DNA from: Ambrosia x helenae
Lineage: Eukaryota; Streptophyta; Magnoliopsida; Asterales; Asteraceae
DNA: 64,000 nt
NCBI GenBank assembly: GCA_030844895.1
Contig: JAUTDX010000749.1
Coordinates: 1 to 64,000, forward strand
Direction of reading: 5' to 3'
This document shows positions 11,780-22,368 of this stretch, piece by piece. Each line of letters begins with the position of its first letter. Position 1 is the first letter of the stretch. The notes beneath the pieces were generated by a model that worked only from the letters and a program-made list of their open reading frames with translations, had not been told where the DNA came from and made no database searches. A program made the translations under genes and the position numbers.

Positions 11780-12130
11780 TCCCCCTAAGTAGCAATCGAA
11801 TGTATAAAAACCCCGAGGTACCAAATGTTACTTCCAAACACCGTGCTAAGTAGCAACCCCGCGTTACGGTGTGGAGGGCATGAAACCATGCTGCCGGTGT
11901 AAAAAATACACAAAGTTCTGACATCAAATGACCTACATGACGTAAAACGTAGACAAAGCCGAATTTATATTGACACGTATTAGAAATTCGAGGGGGGGGG
12001 GGTAAGAAAAACCTAAGGGCCAAATGTGAACATCAAACATCGTGATAAGTAGCAACCGAACGAAGAAAAAACCCTGAGATACCACATGTGACTTACAAAA
12101 CCGTCCTAAGTAGCAACCAAACAACGACTA
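11780..12130. repeat. Diverged repeat around (c/t)aagtagcaac
   Basis: A block containing ctaagtagcaac, then aaaaaccc(c/t)gag(g/a)tacca, then acttccaaa/acttacaaa, recurs near 11787, 11848, 12048 and 12107. It appears to be an eroded tandem or dispersed repeat. No coding content is supported. Confidence 0.45.
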
Positions 12131-12594
12131 AATTTAAAGAAAAAAACGTAATACAAAAAACCTATTGGAAAAAGTAAACTCATTGAACTTTTATCTCAAA
12201 TTATAAAGCTCAAAGTTTTATTGAAAGACCATAACCTAAACTATACAATTACGTACTAAATACCCCAACCCATACTAACAAGCCACTAAAACCAACCCGT
12301 TTTGACCGGTTCGTTTTACTTTTTCCAAAAACCATACTTAATAATTCCGCCCAAAATTTTCATCAAAACCGACTTAACCAGACCAGAATTGTCACACCCG
12401 TTACTTAAAAGTTACGTATACACTGTAAGTGGACATTCTGGATATTTGACCGAGACTTATTATATAATAAATCCCTCAACCCAAAGTTACGTCACACTCC
12501 GGCAGCCACCAACCAATCCGGCCAAATCCCTCAATCCTCTCTGTCGTTCACCAATTATCCGTCACATTCATATCTCAGCCACCCTCCTCTAACC

Positions 12595-13080
12595 CCTCCC
12601 CCTTCCCTGAACCACCCTTCTCTGCCCTAGCTGCCTCATTTACCCACCACCGAACCACCCTCCTCTGCCCTAGCTCCTCCCCCTTCCCTGAACTCCCCCT
12701 CCCTCTCCCTGAAACCACCTCCTCCTCCTTCACCCTTCCTTTTCCCCATCCTTAAACCACCGAATCTAACCTCCACTTCCACCGAGCCTTCTTTACACAA
12801 CACCCTGCAACGGTTAGTTTTCAAAACCCAATCGCCCCCTCCATTCCAATCGCCCCTACCAATCCTAGTCTAAGCCTAACCGCCCCTCCTCATAAGCCAA
12901 TCGCCCTAATCGCCCCTCCGACCATCCTCTTAAGCCTAATCGCCACTACCTGCTCGCCTTCTCTACCTTAATCGCTCTCCCACCCTACACCACCCAATCG
13001 CCCTCCCTCCCGAACCGTTCTCCTTCTCTTCCTTAATCGCCTGCCTTAATCGCTTGCCAAGGGTGGCCTTTGTTTTTCTT
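12595..13080. other. Pyrimidine-rich tract upstream of the 13.3-kb retrotransposon
   Basis: Strongly C/T-rich, with repeated taatcgcc and ctctgccctagct motifs. It could be part of the 5' leader of the non-LTR element that starts at about 13.3 kb, or simply low-complexity host DNA. No ORF is supported. Confidence 0.35.
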
Positions 13081-13179
13081 CTCTTCCTTAATCGCCTGTT
13101 ATGTTCCCGTATTTATAATATAAATATAGTACGTGTTTTTTCTCTTTTGAAAGTCAAACTCTACATTATAATATAATAA

Positions 13180-13195
13180 CAATAAAATAAAATAA

Positions 13196-13243
<48 letters not shown>
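13180..13243 (+). repeat. (AAATA)n/(AAT)n microsatellite
   Basis: A few aaaat/aaata units lead into about 15 AAT/TAA units ending at tgggataagg. Confidence 0.95.
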
Positions 13244-13244
<1 letters not shown>

Positions 13245-13292
13245 GGATAAGGAATTAGGTGGGGTTTCGTTTAGAGGGCGGGAAACCTGTGG

Positions 13293-14740
13293 TTGCTACC
13301 CTCACCGCCTAGTAAAGGGTTTTTGCTCGCCGATTCCTTTGTCCCCCAACTCATCTCGAGTTCGGCGGTTAACATTTCGCACATGGCCCCTGCCAGGAGG
13401 GCCCAGAACGCCAAGTCACGAAGTTCTGCGCAGGGCTCTTTTAGTGGTCTGAGGGCCTGCCCCTTTAAACATTTTCACGATTGTAAAGATGGTAAACCGG
13501 GGCATGGCGGATTTTCGCGCCTTCTTGGACACATCCAAAGCACTCACCTCACCATAGAAAACCGAAGGCTATCTATGAAGGAGGCTATCTTGAAGGATCA
13601 GGACCTTTTTTCGGATGTCGGGGAGGTTCTCAGGACAGGAGATAAATGGTTATGTAGGAGGTGCATGGTGATGCATGCTCTCAGCAGGGGATGCAAGCAT
13701 GACGATGAGGTTGTATCGTTCGCCGTGGTCTCGGAAGATGTCGAAGATTTCATTGTTGGGATACGGAAACCATGTCAAACGGTAGACGACGCAAACCCAC
13801 GTCACCCAACCGGGATGGTTGGGGATGTTGCCCTCCTCGAGCGTGTCTTTTCCCTCCCTATTCAGACTGTTAAAAGCATCCCCCCAGTTGTCGTCTGATG
13901 TTTGCTCAAGTGTTAACAGGTGCTTTACGCAAAGTAGTGGCGTCGCCAGGCTCGGTTGACAATTGGGTCCAATTGTTATTGCTTCCACGGTTAACCCTAA
14001 GGGTGGTCAGACCGTCCTCCAGGCAAGAGCGAAGATCAGAGAACAGGAAATCTCTGCAGTGTAGTAGCATCATGCAAGCGCTTGGAGAATGGAAGGATGG
14101 GTCTGGGTTTGCGGTCTTGGTTTCTTCCCTTTTGGATAGCGTGGGGGAGGTTTCGGTATCTAGGGGAGGAGCTAGAATGGGAGGGGACAACGCAAGCGAA
14201 CCTAATATAAAACAATGTCTTCGAAAAGTCAGGGATGGTCATTTCACGGCGGCGGTGAAGGTGTTGTGTTCTAGTGGAGTCGCCCCTCTATGTGAATCGA
14301 CCATGAAGGCCCTCATTGATAAACACCCAGTGGTGCCGCCTTCATCCTTTCCTTCTAACCTTATCGCCCAACCCGCTCCATCAGTAGATGAGGGTTGTGT
14401 GCTTAAATGTATCCGATCTTTCCCTAAAGGGACGTCTTGCGGTAGGGACGGGATGCGTGCCCAACACCTGTTGAATGCTATTGGGGGCGAAGGCTCAGTG
14501 ACTTCCTCGGTTTGCTCGCGGCCATCACTGAAGTTGTCAACCTATGGCTTAGGGGGGCATGCCCTAAGACGCTTGCTGAGTTCATTGCATCGGCCCCCAT
14601 CACCCCCTTATTGAAGCCCGATAATGGAATTCGGCCTATTGCTGTGGGGGGCATTTGGCGAAGGTTGGTTTCTAAGGTGGCAATGAAGAAGGTTGGGAAA
14701 GACATTGCCCAGTACCTGGGGGACTTTCAATTTGGAGTAG
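13293..14740 (+). pseudogene. RLE-type non-LTR retrotransposon, copy 1, N-terminal half (zinc fingers and RT fingers)
   Basis: The likely start is the ATG at 13383; the frame is open from 13293. After a basic N-terminus comes a C2H2-like finger (CPF...HDC...HIQSTH, roughly residues 23-52) and a second Cys/His cluster (WLCRRCMVMHA...GCKH). The frame shifts by one at 13896-13898, where TGA and ATG overlap. It continues with NIKQCLRKVRDGHFTAAVKV, SFPKGTSCGRDGMRAQHLL and, after another shift near 14500, CPKTLAEFIASAPITPLLKP and IRPIAVGGIWRRLVSK, which are reverse transcriptase finger motifs. It stops at the LTR element inserted at 14741. The DNA is clearly GC-richer than its surroundings. Gene order and motifs fit a non-LTR element with zinc fingers before the RT, as in R2-like lineages. 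Confidence 0.78.
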
Positions 14741-15961
14741 TGATGAGCCGGTCGTCGCGGCACATACAAAACAATTTATAATACCTTAATTAACCTAAGT
14801 AAATAGGATAAGTAGGGTGTCGATCCAAGAGGAGCATGTGGTTAATACTACACTAAATGGTTGTTTGTATAGTTTTTATTGAAATAAATGAAAATACAAT
14901 TATGAAGTTATAGTTCTAACAATCTACTATTTTTTCTCTTTCTATAGTTTTGGATAGATTAAGCGTCGATAAGAGCCACAAACAACTCTATCAAGGCTCG
15001 GTAACAAAATAATACTAAACTAAATTATAACTAAGTACTCACTCCCGGGATCGAATAGGCAAGTCCTAGAGTGCAAAATATATTGATAAGTATATGGAAT
15101 TCTCTACTAGATACGCGAGGACAAGGAATCGCAACTTAGACATCAACTATTATCTCTAGGACTATAGTATGTTTTATCGAGTACGTTCACTAAATCCGCT
15201 ATATCATGCTAACACATAAGTGACGGGATTCATCTCAAGATCTTAAACACATAGACATATCTAAGCATACAATAAGTCCAATCCAACATCAAGCGCATAA
15301 CACAATAACTATATCATCACAGATTATAACAAAATACTTAATCAAAACATTCATACAAACCAAAAGCTTACAAATCGTCACCCGGAAGTGAAGCACAAAT
15401 CTAACCGAACATGATTACAATCGAACAAGCATCATTCCTACACCTTCCTAGCTTCATTTCGTGGTTTGGGACTGATCTAGGATCAAGTCCCGTGTGGTAC
15501 CATCGTTCCAGAAGTGTTCTTGGCGTTATAATGACGAGAGTGTGCGATCTTGGGCTGGAACAGGCTGGAAAGACGAAGCAGATCTGTTTCTGCGAATAAG
15601 TCACACCCGCGGGTCGCGGAAGGGAGATGAAGTCTCCCCGCGCCCCGCGGGGATTATAATAATCAAAACAGATTTAATAACACGCCGCGGGCCGCGGAGG
15701 GTCTTCTTTTCCTCCGCGGGCCGCGGCAGAGGTTTGTGCAGGAATTTCCATTTCGTCTTCCGGTTTTGATCGTTTCGAGCGTCGGTTCTCGTTCCGGCTC
15801 GTGTCTTCGCACTTTAAGCTCGTAATATCCTCGTTTTAGCTCTTTTAGCTTGTCGTCTCTCATTCTCGGTTAAGCACCTAATTCCGGGCAAACCTACACA
15901 CAACAAACGATAAAAATACCAAATTAAACTATACAAATAGGATGCATGCGCCTTCGCATCA
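14741..15961 (-). repeat. 3' LTR of the gag-only element
   Basis: 1221 bp, in element orientation starting TGATGCGAAGGCGCATGC and ending in TCATCA. By eye it differs from the 5' LTR at three substitutions and one 1-bp indel. It contains the GC-palindrome block at about 15606-15733. Confidence 0.93.
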
Positions 15962-15976
15962 CACCCCCACACTTAT
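15962..15976 (-). other. Polypurine tract of the gag-only element
   Basis: On the - strand aagtgtgggggtg directly precedes the 3' LTR. This is the expected position and composition of the plus-strand DNA primer. Confidence 0.75.
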
Positions 15977-17083
15977 CTTTTTCAGTCCCTGAAAAACTTT
16001 ATAAAAATATATCTTAGCAACAAACATAATTTGGTCGTTTCCAGGGCTTTCGCTTAAGGTTCAAAATCATACCTCATTTGTGACAAGCATTAGATGTGTT
16101 AATTCAACAAGCTCAATATATATAGTTTCCAAAAATAGAATTAACTAGATTAAGGTTAACATTCTTTTGAACTCATTTATATGCAACACACCCCTCGCAA
16201 TCATCACTCCTCTCGGTATTATTTGTAGACTAGCAAAGGATGTGCTAGTGTTATTCGCTCAAAGACCAAAATTGAAACTTGTTAGTATAAACTTGTATAA
16301 CAATCAAACTTAGTAAAAACACACATATATGCAAAGGACTTATGGGTTTTGGGCTTTGGGTAAAGGTAGGAAGATATGGGTAAAAATGGCTAAAATAAAA
16401 ATGTGGTGAATCCGAACTCGCTTTTGATCCTTATTTGAAACAACTATTAACTATAAACATGTCGAACAACTCGACTTATAACACATATTTTCTTTTTTTT
16501 TTCTTTTCTCCTTTTTTTTTTATGAAGTAATAAATACAAATACAAAACAACATTTACATTGGATCTCATAAGGAGTTTGGTAAAATTGTTGGATGGTTGG
16601 TTGAAACATATGGTTTTGACAAACGAAAGGTTTAGGCTCAAAGTTGGCGACTAATGGTTATATTTTGGGTAAACATGGTATAGCACATAAATTGGTGTAA
16701 AAGAAAAGGGTATCCTAATTTGCCTTTAACATTTAGTGCACATTCACATAGCATGTATCAAATCACACAAGTTTTGTAACAAAGTAACAGTGGCCTACAC
16801 TCAACAAATGAAATATATATATGTGATCAAATGTAAGTAGGCTCAAAATCTCACCAAAAGTGGAAATAAGGTTACCGATATGTGCATATAATTGTTTTCA
16901 CTAGCTTGCTAAACTTAATCATGCAATTCTAAGATTTTTCTTAAAAATACTTGTTGAAAACGGTTCATATTACCTATCACAAATTAAACCATGATTAAGA
17001 ATCTATAGCAAAAACAACCCAAAATTGACCGTGACAAAATTTTAAATGTTTGTTTTTCTTTGGTAAAAATTTTTCAAGGACTA

Positions 17084-17102
17084 TTTTCCCCACCCCCACA
17101 CT
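17084..17102 (-). other. Internal polypurine-tract-like copy
   Basis: The - strand reads caagtgtgggggtgggga, sharing aagtgtgggggtg with the tract beside the 3' LTR. It lies about 1.1 kb inside the element, between the gag-like ORF and the 3' end. It may act as a second (central) plus-strand primer. Confidence 0.45.
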
Positions 17103-17498
17103 TGAACGTTACATTGTCCTCAATGTGGAAATGTAAATTTTTAAGCACACCAAAACAAACAAAAACAAACATAAGGACAAGAACAACTCCCCTTTTGATA
17201 TGACGATGTCTCGGAGTCGCCATGTCCAAATCTTCACCTTGATTGTATAGCATTTCATTCGCAATCCAAAGTGGTTAAGTTACACGAGCTAACAAAATAA
17301 ACACTAAAACAAGATGCGCAAATGTTAAACATTCCAATCTAAAACTTTCAATCCGTGTTTTGCTCGAATGGAGATTGAGTACGAGCAAAAGTGCAATGTC
17401 ATGAAAATAGTAGATTGGCGATAAAATGGAAGTAGTTGAATTAAAATGGAACGGCAAGTTTGGTTTTTATTGAAAAATATATATTTTTTTTTAATAGG

Positions 17499-17556
17499 GG
17501 CCCGCGGGCCGCGGGGGAAGGGTGAAGTCTCCCCGCGGGCCGCGGCGGGGCCATTT
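17499..17556 (-). repeat. Internal copy of the GC-palindrome block
   Basis: gggcccgcgggccgcggggg, a spacer containing gaagtctcccc, and gcgggccgcggcgggg reproduce the layout of the block in both LTRs (15606-15733 and 19913-20040). Confidence 0.7.
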
Positions 17557-17850
17557 ACAGAAAACAGCACAGCAGCTTCACAGCTGCTGTTTCCAGCCCA
17601 GTTTTCGCCTAAAATCATTCCAAACCTGTCCGAAAACATCCAAATCAAACACAAACACTTACCACTTACCTCGGCATCCATGTTGCATCCATTTCGCTCG
17701 TCCGTGAACCTATAAAATACTCAAAACACACAAACACACAAAAATGCCACAAATACAAAAAAACACACAAAAATTACAATTTAAACTTGGGGTGCCTCCC
17801 AAAAGCGCTAAGTTTATGGGTCTTCAGCCGGACCTTACCTCATAGATCTT

Positions 17851-18840
17851 TTAAGGTGGTCTCAATGCACATTTTCCTACCGAGTTCCCAATGAATGCTC
17901 GGTAGTCTACATGCCTCCTCCAGAGATGCTTGATTAGCATCGGCATGTAGCGATTGTGGATCCGCTTCAAAATAATTTGTCCAAGGTCGTGCAAGCCAAC
18001 CTTCCTTTCCACGGGTACCACACTCACCATCTTGTTTGGCGGCTCACTGTCTTCATCAACCTGTAAATTTTCAATATATGGTTGATCACGATAATAATAG
18101 CGAACTTGTTGGAGTTTATATTGGTGAATATTAGTTCCAACATTGCTAATATAGTAGCGACTACAATTGTCGCTTTGCGACTCGTGATCAATTTGATGGT
18201 CCGGAAGACATATAACCGCCACATCCACCTTTTCTTCTACCTCACAACCGGTGGCCACATCAATTTGCTCACTCAAAGCGAGCATTTCTTTACGCTTGGC
18301 CGCCTCTTCTTGCTCACGAGAAGCTTGAGCTATGGTTTCGGCTAACTCATTAACCTTAATAGCTAAATCTTCTTGAGCTTTCATATGTGCTCGAATCCAA
18401 GCCCAATCTTTTTCAATCATGGTGCTTGATTGTTGAGGTGCTTCATACGCCGGTTGTTGGTAGTTGTCATTATAGCTATCATATCTGTCATATCTTCCCT
18501 GACAATTAGAAAAATAAGACTCATTAGGCACATAAATATTACGATACCTTTCTTTCTCATAACATTGATAGCTTGGTGGTGGAGATGGTTCATAGTATGA
18601 ATAATATGAGCGTGTATTTTCAACTCGCTCATATCTTTCATCTATTTGAGTTTGGTAATATTGGGAGGTTGGATAAGGCGTGTATTCTTTTTGATGTGAA
18701 ACCGGAGTGTATCCCCATTCTTCACAATCCAACAAATATCTTTTCAACACCTCCGCCTTTATCCTTGCTTTTCTTGGACAATTCTTTTTCTTATGGGTCG
18801 GATCTCCACAAAATATACATGTATAGAAGTTACTATACAT
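17851..18840 (-). CDS. Gag-like protein with one CCHC zinc knuckle
   Basis: 329 aa from the ATG at 18840; the frame is open further upstream to 19023, but that part is low-complexity leader. Near the N-terminus a CX2CX4HX4C knuckle is visible (CIFCGDPTHKKKNC, residues about 8-21), the nucleic-acid-binding motif of retroviral-type Gag. A Tyr/Pro/Ser-rich middle follows, then a charged stretch around WIRAHMKAQEDLAIKVNELA that probably forms a coiled coil, then a basic C-terminus. A knuckle at the N-terminus rather than the C-terminus is unusual for Gag. No other retroelement enzyme is encoded. It probably packages the element's RNA or recruits a helper particle, but that is inference. A splice-like junction (tttcacag|gtacaag) lies just upstream. 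Confidence 0.62.
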   Translation of the reverse strand: MYSNFYTCIFCGDPTHKKKNCPRKARIKAEVLKRYLLDCEEWGYTPVSHQKEYTPYPTSQYYQTQIDERYERVENTRSYYSYYEPSPPPSYQCYEKERYRNIYVPNESYFSNCQGRYDRYDSYNDNYQQPAYEAPQQSSTMIEKDWAWIRAHMKAQEDLAIKVNELAETIAQASREQEEAAKRKEMLALSEQIDVATGCEVEEKVDVAVICLPDHQIDHESQSDNCSRYYISNVGTNIHQYKLQQVRYYYRDQPYIENLQVDEDSEPPNKMVSVVPVERKVGLHDLGQIILKRIHNRYMPMLIKHLWRRHVDYRAFIGNSVGKCALRPP

Positions 18841-19026
18841 GATAAAAAATTGGCTTCTTGTACCTGTGAAAGAAATCCTGCACAAGCACTTAAAACCAAA
18901 GTGAAATCTAACAAAATTAAATTTCACACATATATTTTTTTTTATTTTTAATTTTCTGATTTTTTTTGTTTTTAGATTTTTAATAAAAATACAAACAAAC
19001 ACGCAATGCAATACTAAGCGCACTAG

Positions 19027-19045
19027 CTCCCCGGCAACGGCGCCA
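19027..19045 (-). other. Primer binding site, tRNA-Asp
   Basis: The - strand reads TGGCGCCGTTGCCGGGGA immediately inside the 5' LTR. It complements the 3' end of plant tRNA-Asp including its CCA (ccccggcaacggcgcca). Confidence 0.88.
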
Positions 19046-19047
19046 TT

Positions 19048-20269
19048 TGATGAGCCCGTCGTCGCGACACATACAAAACAATTTATAATACCTTAATTAA
19101 CCTAAGTAAATAGGATAAGTAGGGTGTCGATCCAAGAGGAGCATGTGGTTAATACTACACTAAATGGTTGTTTGTATAGTTTTTATTGAAATAAATGAAA
19201 ATACAATTATGAAGTTATAGTTCTAACAATCTACTATTTTTTCTCTTTCTATAGTTTTGGATAGATTAAGCGTCGATAAGAGCCACAAACAACTCTATCA
19301 AGGCTCGGTAACAAAATAATACTAAACTAAATTATAACTAAGTACTCACTCCCGGGATCGAATAGGCAAGTCCTAGAGTGCAAAATATATTGATAAGTAT
19401 ATGGAATTCTCTACTAGATACGCGAGGACAAGGAATCGCAACTTAGACATCAACTATTATCTCTAGGACTATAGTATGTTTTATCGAGTACGTTCACTAA
19501 ATCCGCTATATCATGCTAACACATAAGTGACGGGATTCATCTCAAGATCTTAAACACATAGACATATCTAAGCATACAATAAGTCCAATCCAACATCAAG
19601 CGCATAACACAATAACTATATCATCACAGATTATAACAAAATACTTAATCAAAACATTCATACAAACCAAAAGCTTACAAATCGTCACCCGGAAGTGAAG
19701 CACAAATCTAACCGAACATGATTACAATCGAACAAGCATCATTCCTACACCTTCCTAGCTTCATTTCGTGGTTTGGGACTGATCTAGGATCAAGTCCCGT
19801 GTGGTACCATCGTTCCAGAAGTGTTCTTGGCGTTATAATGACGAGAGTGTGCGATCTTGGGCTGGAACAGGCTGGAAAGACGAAGCAGATCTGTTTCTGC
19901 GAATAAGTCACACCCGCGGGTCGCGGAAGGGAGATGAAGTCTCCCCGCGCCCCGCGGGGATTATAATAATCAAAACAGATTTAATAACACGCCGCGGGCC
20001 GCGGAAGGGTCTTCTTTTCCTCCGCGGGCCGCGGCAGAGGTTTGTGCAGGAATTTCCATTTCGTCTTCCGGTTTTGATCGTTTCGAGCGTCGGTTCTCGT
20101 TCCGGCTCGTGTCTTCGCACTTTAAGCTCGTAATATCCTCGTTTTAGCTCTTTTAGCTTGTCGTCTCTCATTCTCGGTTAAGCACCTAATTCCGGGCAAA
20201 CCTACGCACAACAAACGATAAAAATACCAAATTAAACTATACAAATAGGATGCATGCGCCTTCGCATCA
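19048..20269 (-). repeat. 5' LTR of the gag-only element
   Basis: 1222 bp, about 99.7% identical to the partner LTR by eye. Its GC-palindrome block is at about 19913-20040, which is 230-360 nt from the element's 5' end and so probably transcribed. Confidence 0.93.
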
Positions 20270-20274
20270 AGTAG

Positions 20275-22190
20275 GGGTACCAAATGGGGCAGAGGCGGTG
20301 CTTCACAGTGCTAACAGGTTCCTCAACTCTTTTCATGCGGATGGGTCTCTGGCTCTGCTTACAGTAGACTTCTCCAATGCCTTCAACATGGTCGACCGCA
20401 TAGTTTTTCTCTAAGAGGTTCACTAGGAGTGCCCATCTATATATCCGTGGGTCCAGTTCCTTTATGCCCAGCCTGCTAGGCTGTATGTGGGTAATGATTG
20501 TATTGGGGCTACCACCGGAGTGCAGCAAGGAGATCCTTTGGGGTCCCTTCTTTCTGCCCTTGCCTTACATCCCCTTATCATGCGGATTCAGGAACACTGT
20601 AACCTACCGTTTCATGCCTGGTATTTGGATGATGGGACGATTATAGGCAACGCAGTGGAGGTTGCTAAGGCTTTAGACATTATCAACATGCATGGGCTAT
20701 CTCTGGGGCTTAATCTCAATATTAAGAAAACAGAGGCCTTTTGACCGACGTGTGACGGGTTGAAAAGTCAGGACGAGCTTTTCCCGAGAGGGATTGGTAG
20801 ACCAGAGAAGGGGGTTAAGCTCCTTGGTGGGGCTGTTAGCCGAGATCCTACCTTTATTGGGGAGCTGGCAGGGCGGTGGGCTACGAGTGCGGTTGCCCTT
20901 ATGAAACTACTTCCGCGCCTTAGAGATCCCCAAAGTGAACTCCTGCTGCTCAGGTCATGCATGGGGGTCGCTAAGTTACTTTTTGGGTTGCAAACTTGTC
21001 AACCCCACTTAATGGTGGATGCGGTATCCCTTTTCGATGATGGTCTCCGCGAGGCTATCGAAGATATAGTTGTGTGTGGTGGCCCCTTCTTCGGGGACCT
21101 CCAGTAGCGCTTGGCATCCTTTCCGATGCGTTTAGGTGGTTTGGGCCTCCTTTCAGCTCGAGATGTTGGGGTCTATGCCTTTGTGGCGTCTAGAGCTCAG
21201 TCTTGGGAACTTCAGGATCATATCCTCCGAAACAGTGGGGTCATTGGACTAGACCCAGACTATCAACAGGCGCTCGAACGCTTAAATGTCTATCTCCCGG
21301 ACTTCGATATTGGCGGTTTTTCTAATAAGGACACCGCCCCCTCAAAGCCACAAAAAACTTTGGCGAATGCTCTTTTTAGCAAAACTGCTCAGAGCCTGGG
21401 ATAAGTTTTTGAGCTGTCCTCTCGCCAGAAGGCGGTGATTGAATGCCTAAAGGGCCCTCATGCTCAGGATTTTTTGACCGTTATCCCGATTGAGGGTCTG
21501 GGTCAATGCATGTCTGCAGTAGAGTACAGGGCTATACTCAAGTACCGATTGATCCCTATGTATCCGGAAGATGAAACATGCCCTATCTGCCTTAAAGCTT
21601 GCATGGATAAATACGGGGAGCATGCAATTCATTGCAAGGAGCTCCCTGGTTTCAAATATCGGCATGACTGGGTGATGGACGTTTTGTGGGAAAATACTGA
21701 GAAGAGCTGGGATTTCTGCCAAAAAGGAGGCCCCTGTAAACTTCCTCACAGACCCCACGGAAGGGAGATCCACCCTGCGACCCGTAGATCTGCTTGTCTT
21801 TGGTTGGGAGAGGGGGAAACATGCCTACGTGGACCTCACCGGGGTATCTCCGCTGGTTGGGCTAAGGGAAACAGGGTTCGTGGCTGGGCAAGCATCAAGA
21901 AAGGCATAATCAAAGAAAGTAGATAAGCACGCTAAAGCTTGTGCAGATAACCAACATGTCTTTATCCCTCTGGCCTTTGACACCTTTGGCTCCAGAAGCT
22001 ATTCGTTTCTTGACCAGGGTCCAACGGGTCGTCCACTGCAATAGTTCATCCCCAGGGGGGCAAGGATTTGTCTCTAGTAGACTAGGGTTTGCAATTCAGA
22101 AAGGGGTGGCGTCGCAGCTTGTTACCCGTCTACCTTCTATTATGATGTAACTTTCGTATTTTGGTTTAATGAAAAATATACTAAGATTAC
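20275..22190 (+). pseudogene. RLE-type non-LTR retrotransposon, copy 1, C-terminal half (RT palm, CCHC, nuclease)
   Basis: This continues the reading frame cut at 14740. RT motif A reads LLTVDFSNAFNMVDR, motif B GVQQGDPLG and the catalytic box WYLDDGT (about 20622-20642; YLDD rather than YADD). A thumb and connector follow with GVKLLGGAVSRDP and LLLRSCMGVAKLLFG. Then comes a CCHC knuckle, CPIC-X8-EHAIHC followed by RHDW, and then, across a frameshift, RPVDLLVFGW...YVDLTG, which resembles the RPD...D core of the restriction-like endonuclease of R2-type elements. The end is QLVTRLPS, a stop, and a very short 3' tail (gtaactttcgtattttg). Stops and shifts (about 20413, 20742, 21105, 21402, near 21730) make it defective. 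The second copy at 56.4-57.8 kb confirms the family. Confidence 0.78.
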
Positions 22191-22283
22191 GAATAAAAAA
22201 AAAAAACTGTAATTTAACATCATATTCAAGGGTATTTTCGTCATTTCACCTGCCCAACAAACTCAATGTCCTGGTTTTGCCTG
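22191..22283. other. Short spacer before the SGS3-like promoter
   Basis: An A-rich tract (22194-22206) and AT-rich DNA separate the retrotransposon tail from the TATA box. The SGS3-like gene therefore has under 100 bp of non-transposon DNA directly upstream of its TATA box. Confidence 0.5.
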
Positions 22284-22291
22284 TTTATATA
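22284..22291 (+). promoter_or_regulatory. TATA box of the SGS3-like gene
   Basis: tttatata lies about 30 bp before a CA-rich leader (ttttcacacacaccatcccg) that looks like the transcription start region, and about 80 bp before the first splice donor. Confidence 0.45.
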
Positions 22292-22311
22292 CTTCGTACA
22301 CCATGGTTCTT

Positions 22312-22368
22312 TTCACACACACCATCCCGCACCCCTTCCTCCGTCGAGCAAACCGACGTCGTTTTCAG
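22312..22368 (+). other. 5' UTR exon of the SGS3-like gene
   Basis: A CT/CA-rich leader ends cgttttcag|gtaatcaag (donor GT at 22369-22370). The matching acceptor is at 24044, directly before the ATG, giving a 1.7-kb leader intron. The exon start is estimated from the TATA box. Confidence 0.5.

Larger units (their letters stand above)
14741..20269 (-). mobile_element. Gag-only (TR-GAG-like) non-autonomous LTR retrotransposon
   Basis: Two direct LTRs (14741-15961 and 19048-20269) bound a 3.1-kb interior. The element lies on the - strand: its primer site is beside the right LTR and a polypurine tract is beside the left. The 5-bp target duplication agtag flanks it (14736-14740 and 20270-20274). 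The interior holds a single gag-like ORF and no protease, RT, RNase H or integrase, so it must depend on another element. The tRNA-Asp primer site is typical of the Athila/Tat side of Ty3-gypsy, which would be a plausible helper. It is inserted inside the RT region of the non-LTR element; deleting it with one agtag copy returns that frame to register. Confidence 0.92.

Noticed and set aside
12302..12824. Reading frames on both strands before the 13.3-kb element
   Set aside because: Pyrimidine-biased DNA; no motif, no consistent codon pattern.
15401..15863. Frames repeated identically at 19708-20171
   Set aside because: They are in the two LTRs of the gag-only element and shift against each other because of the GC palindromes.
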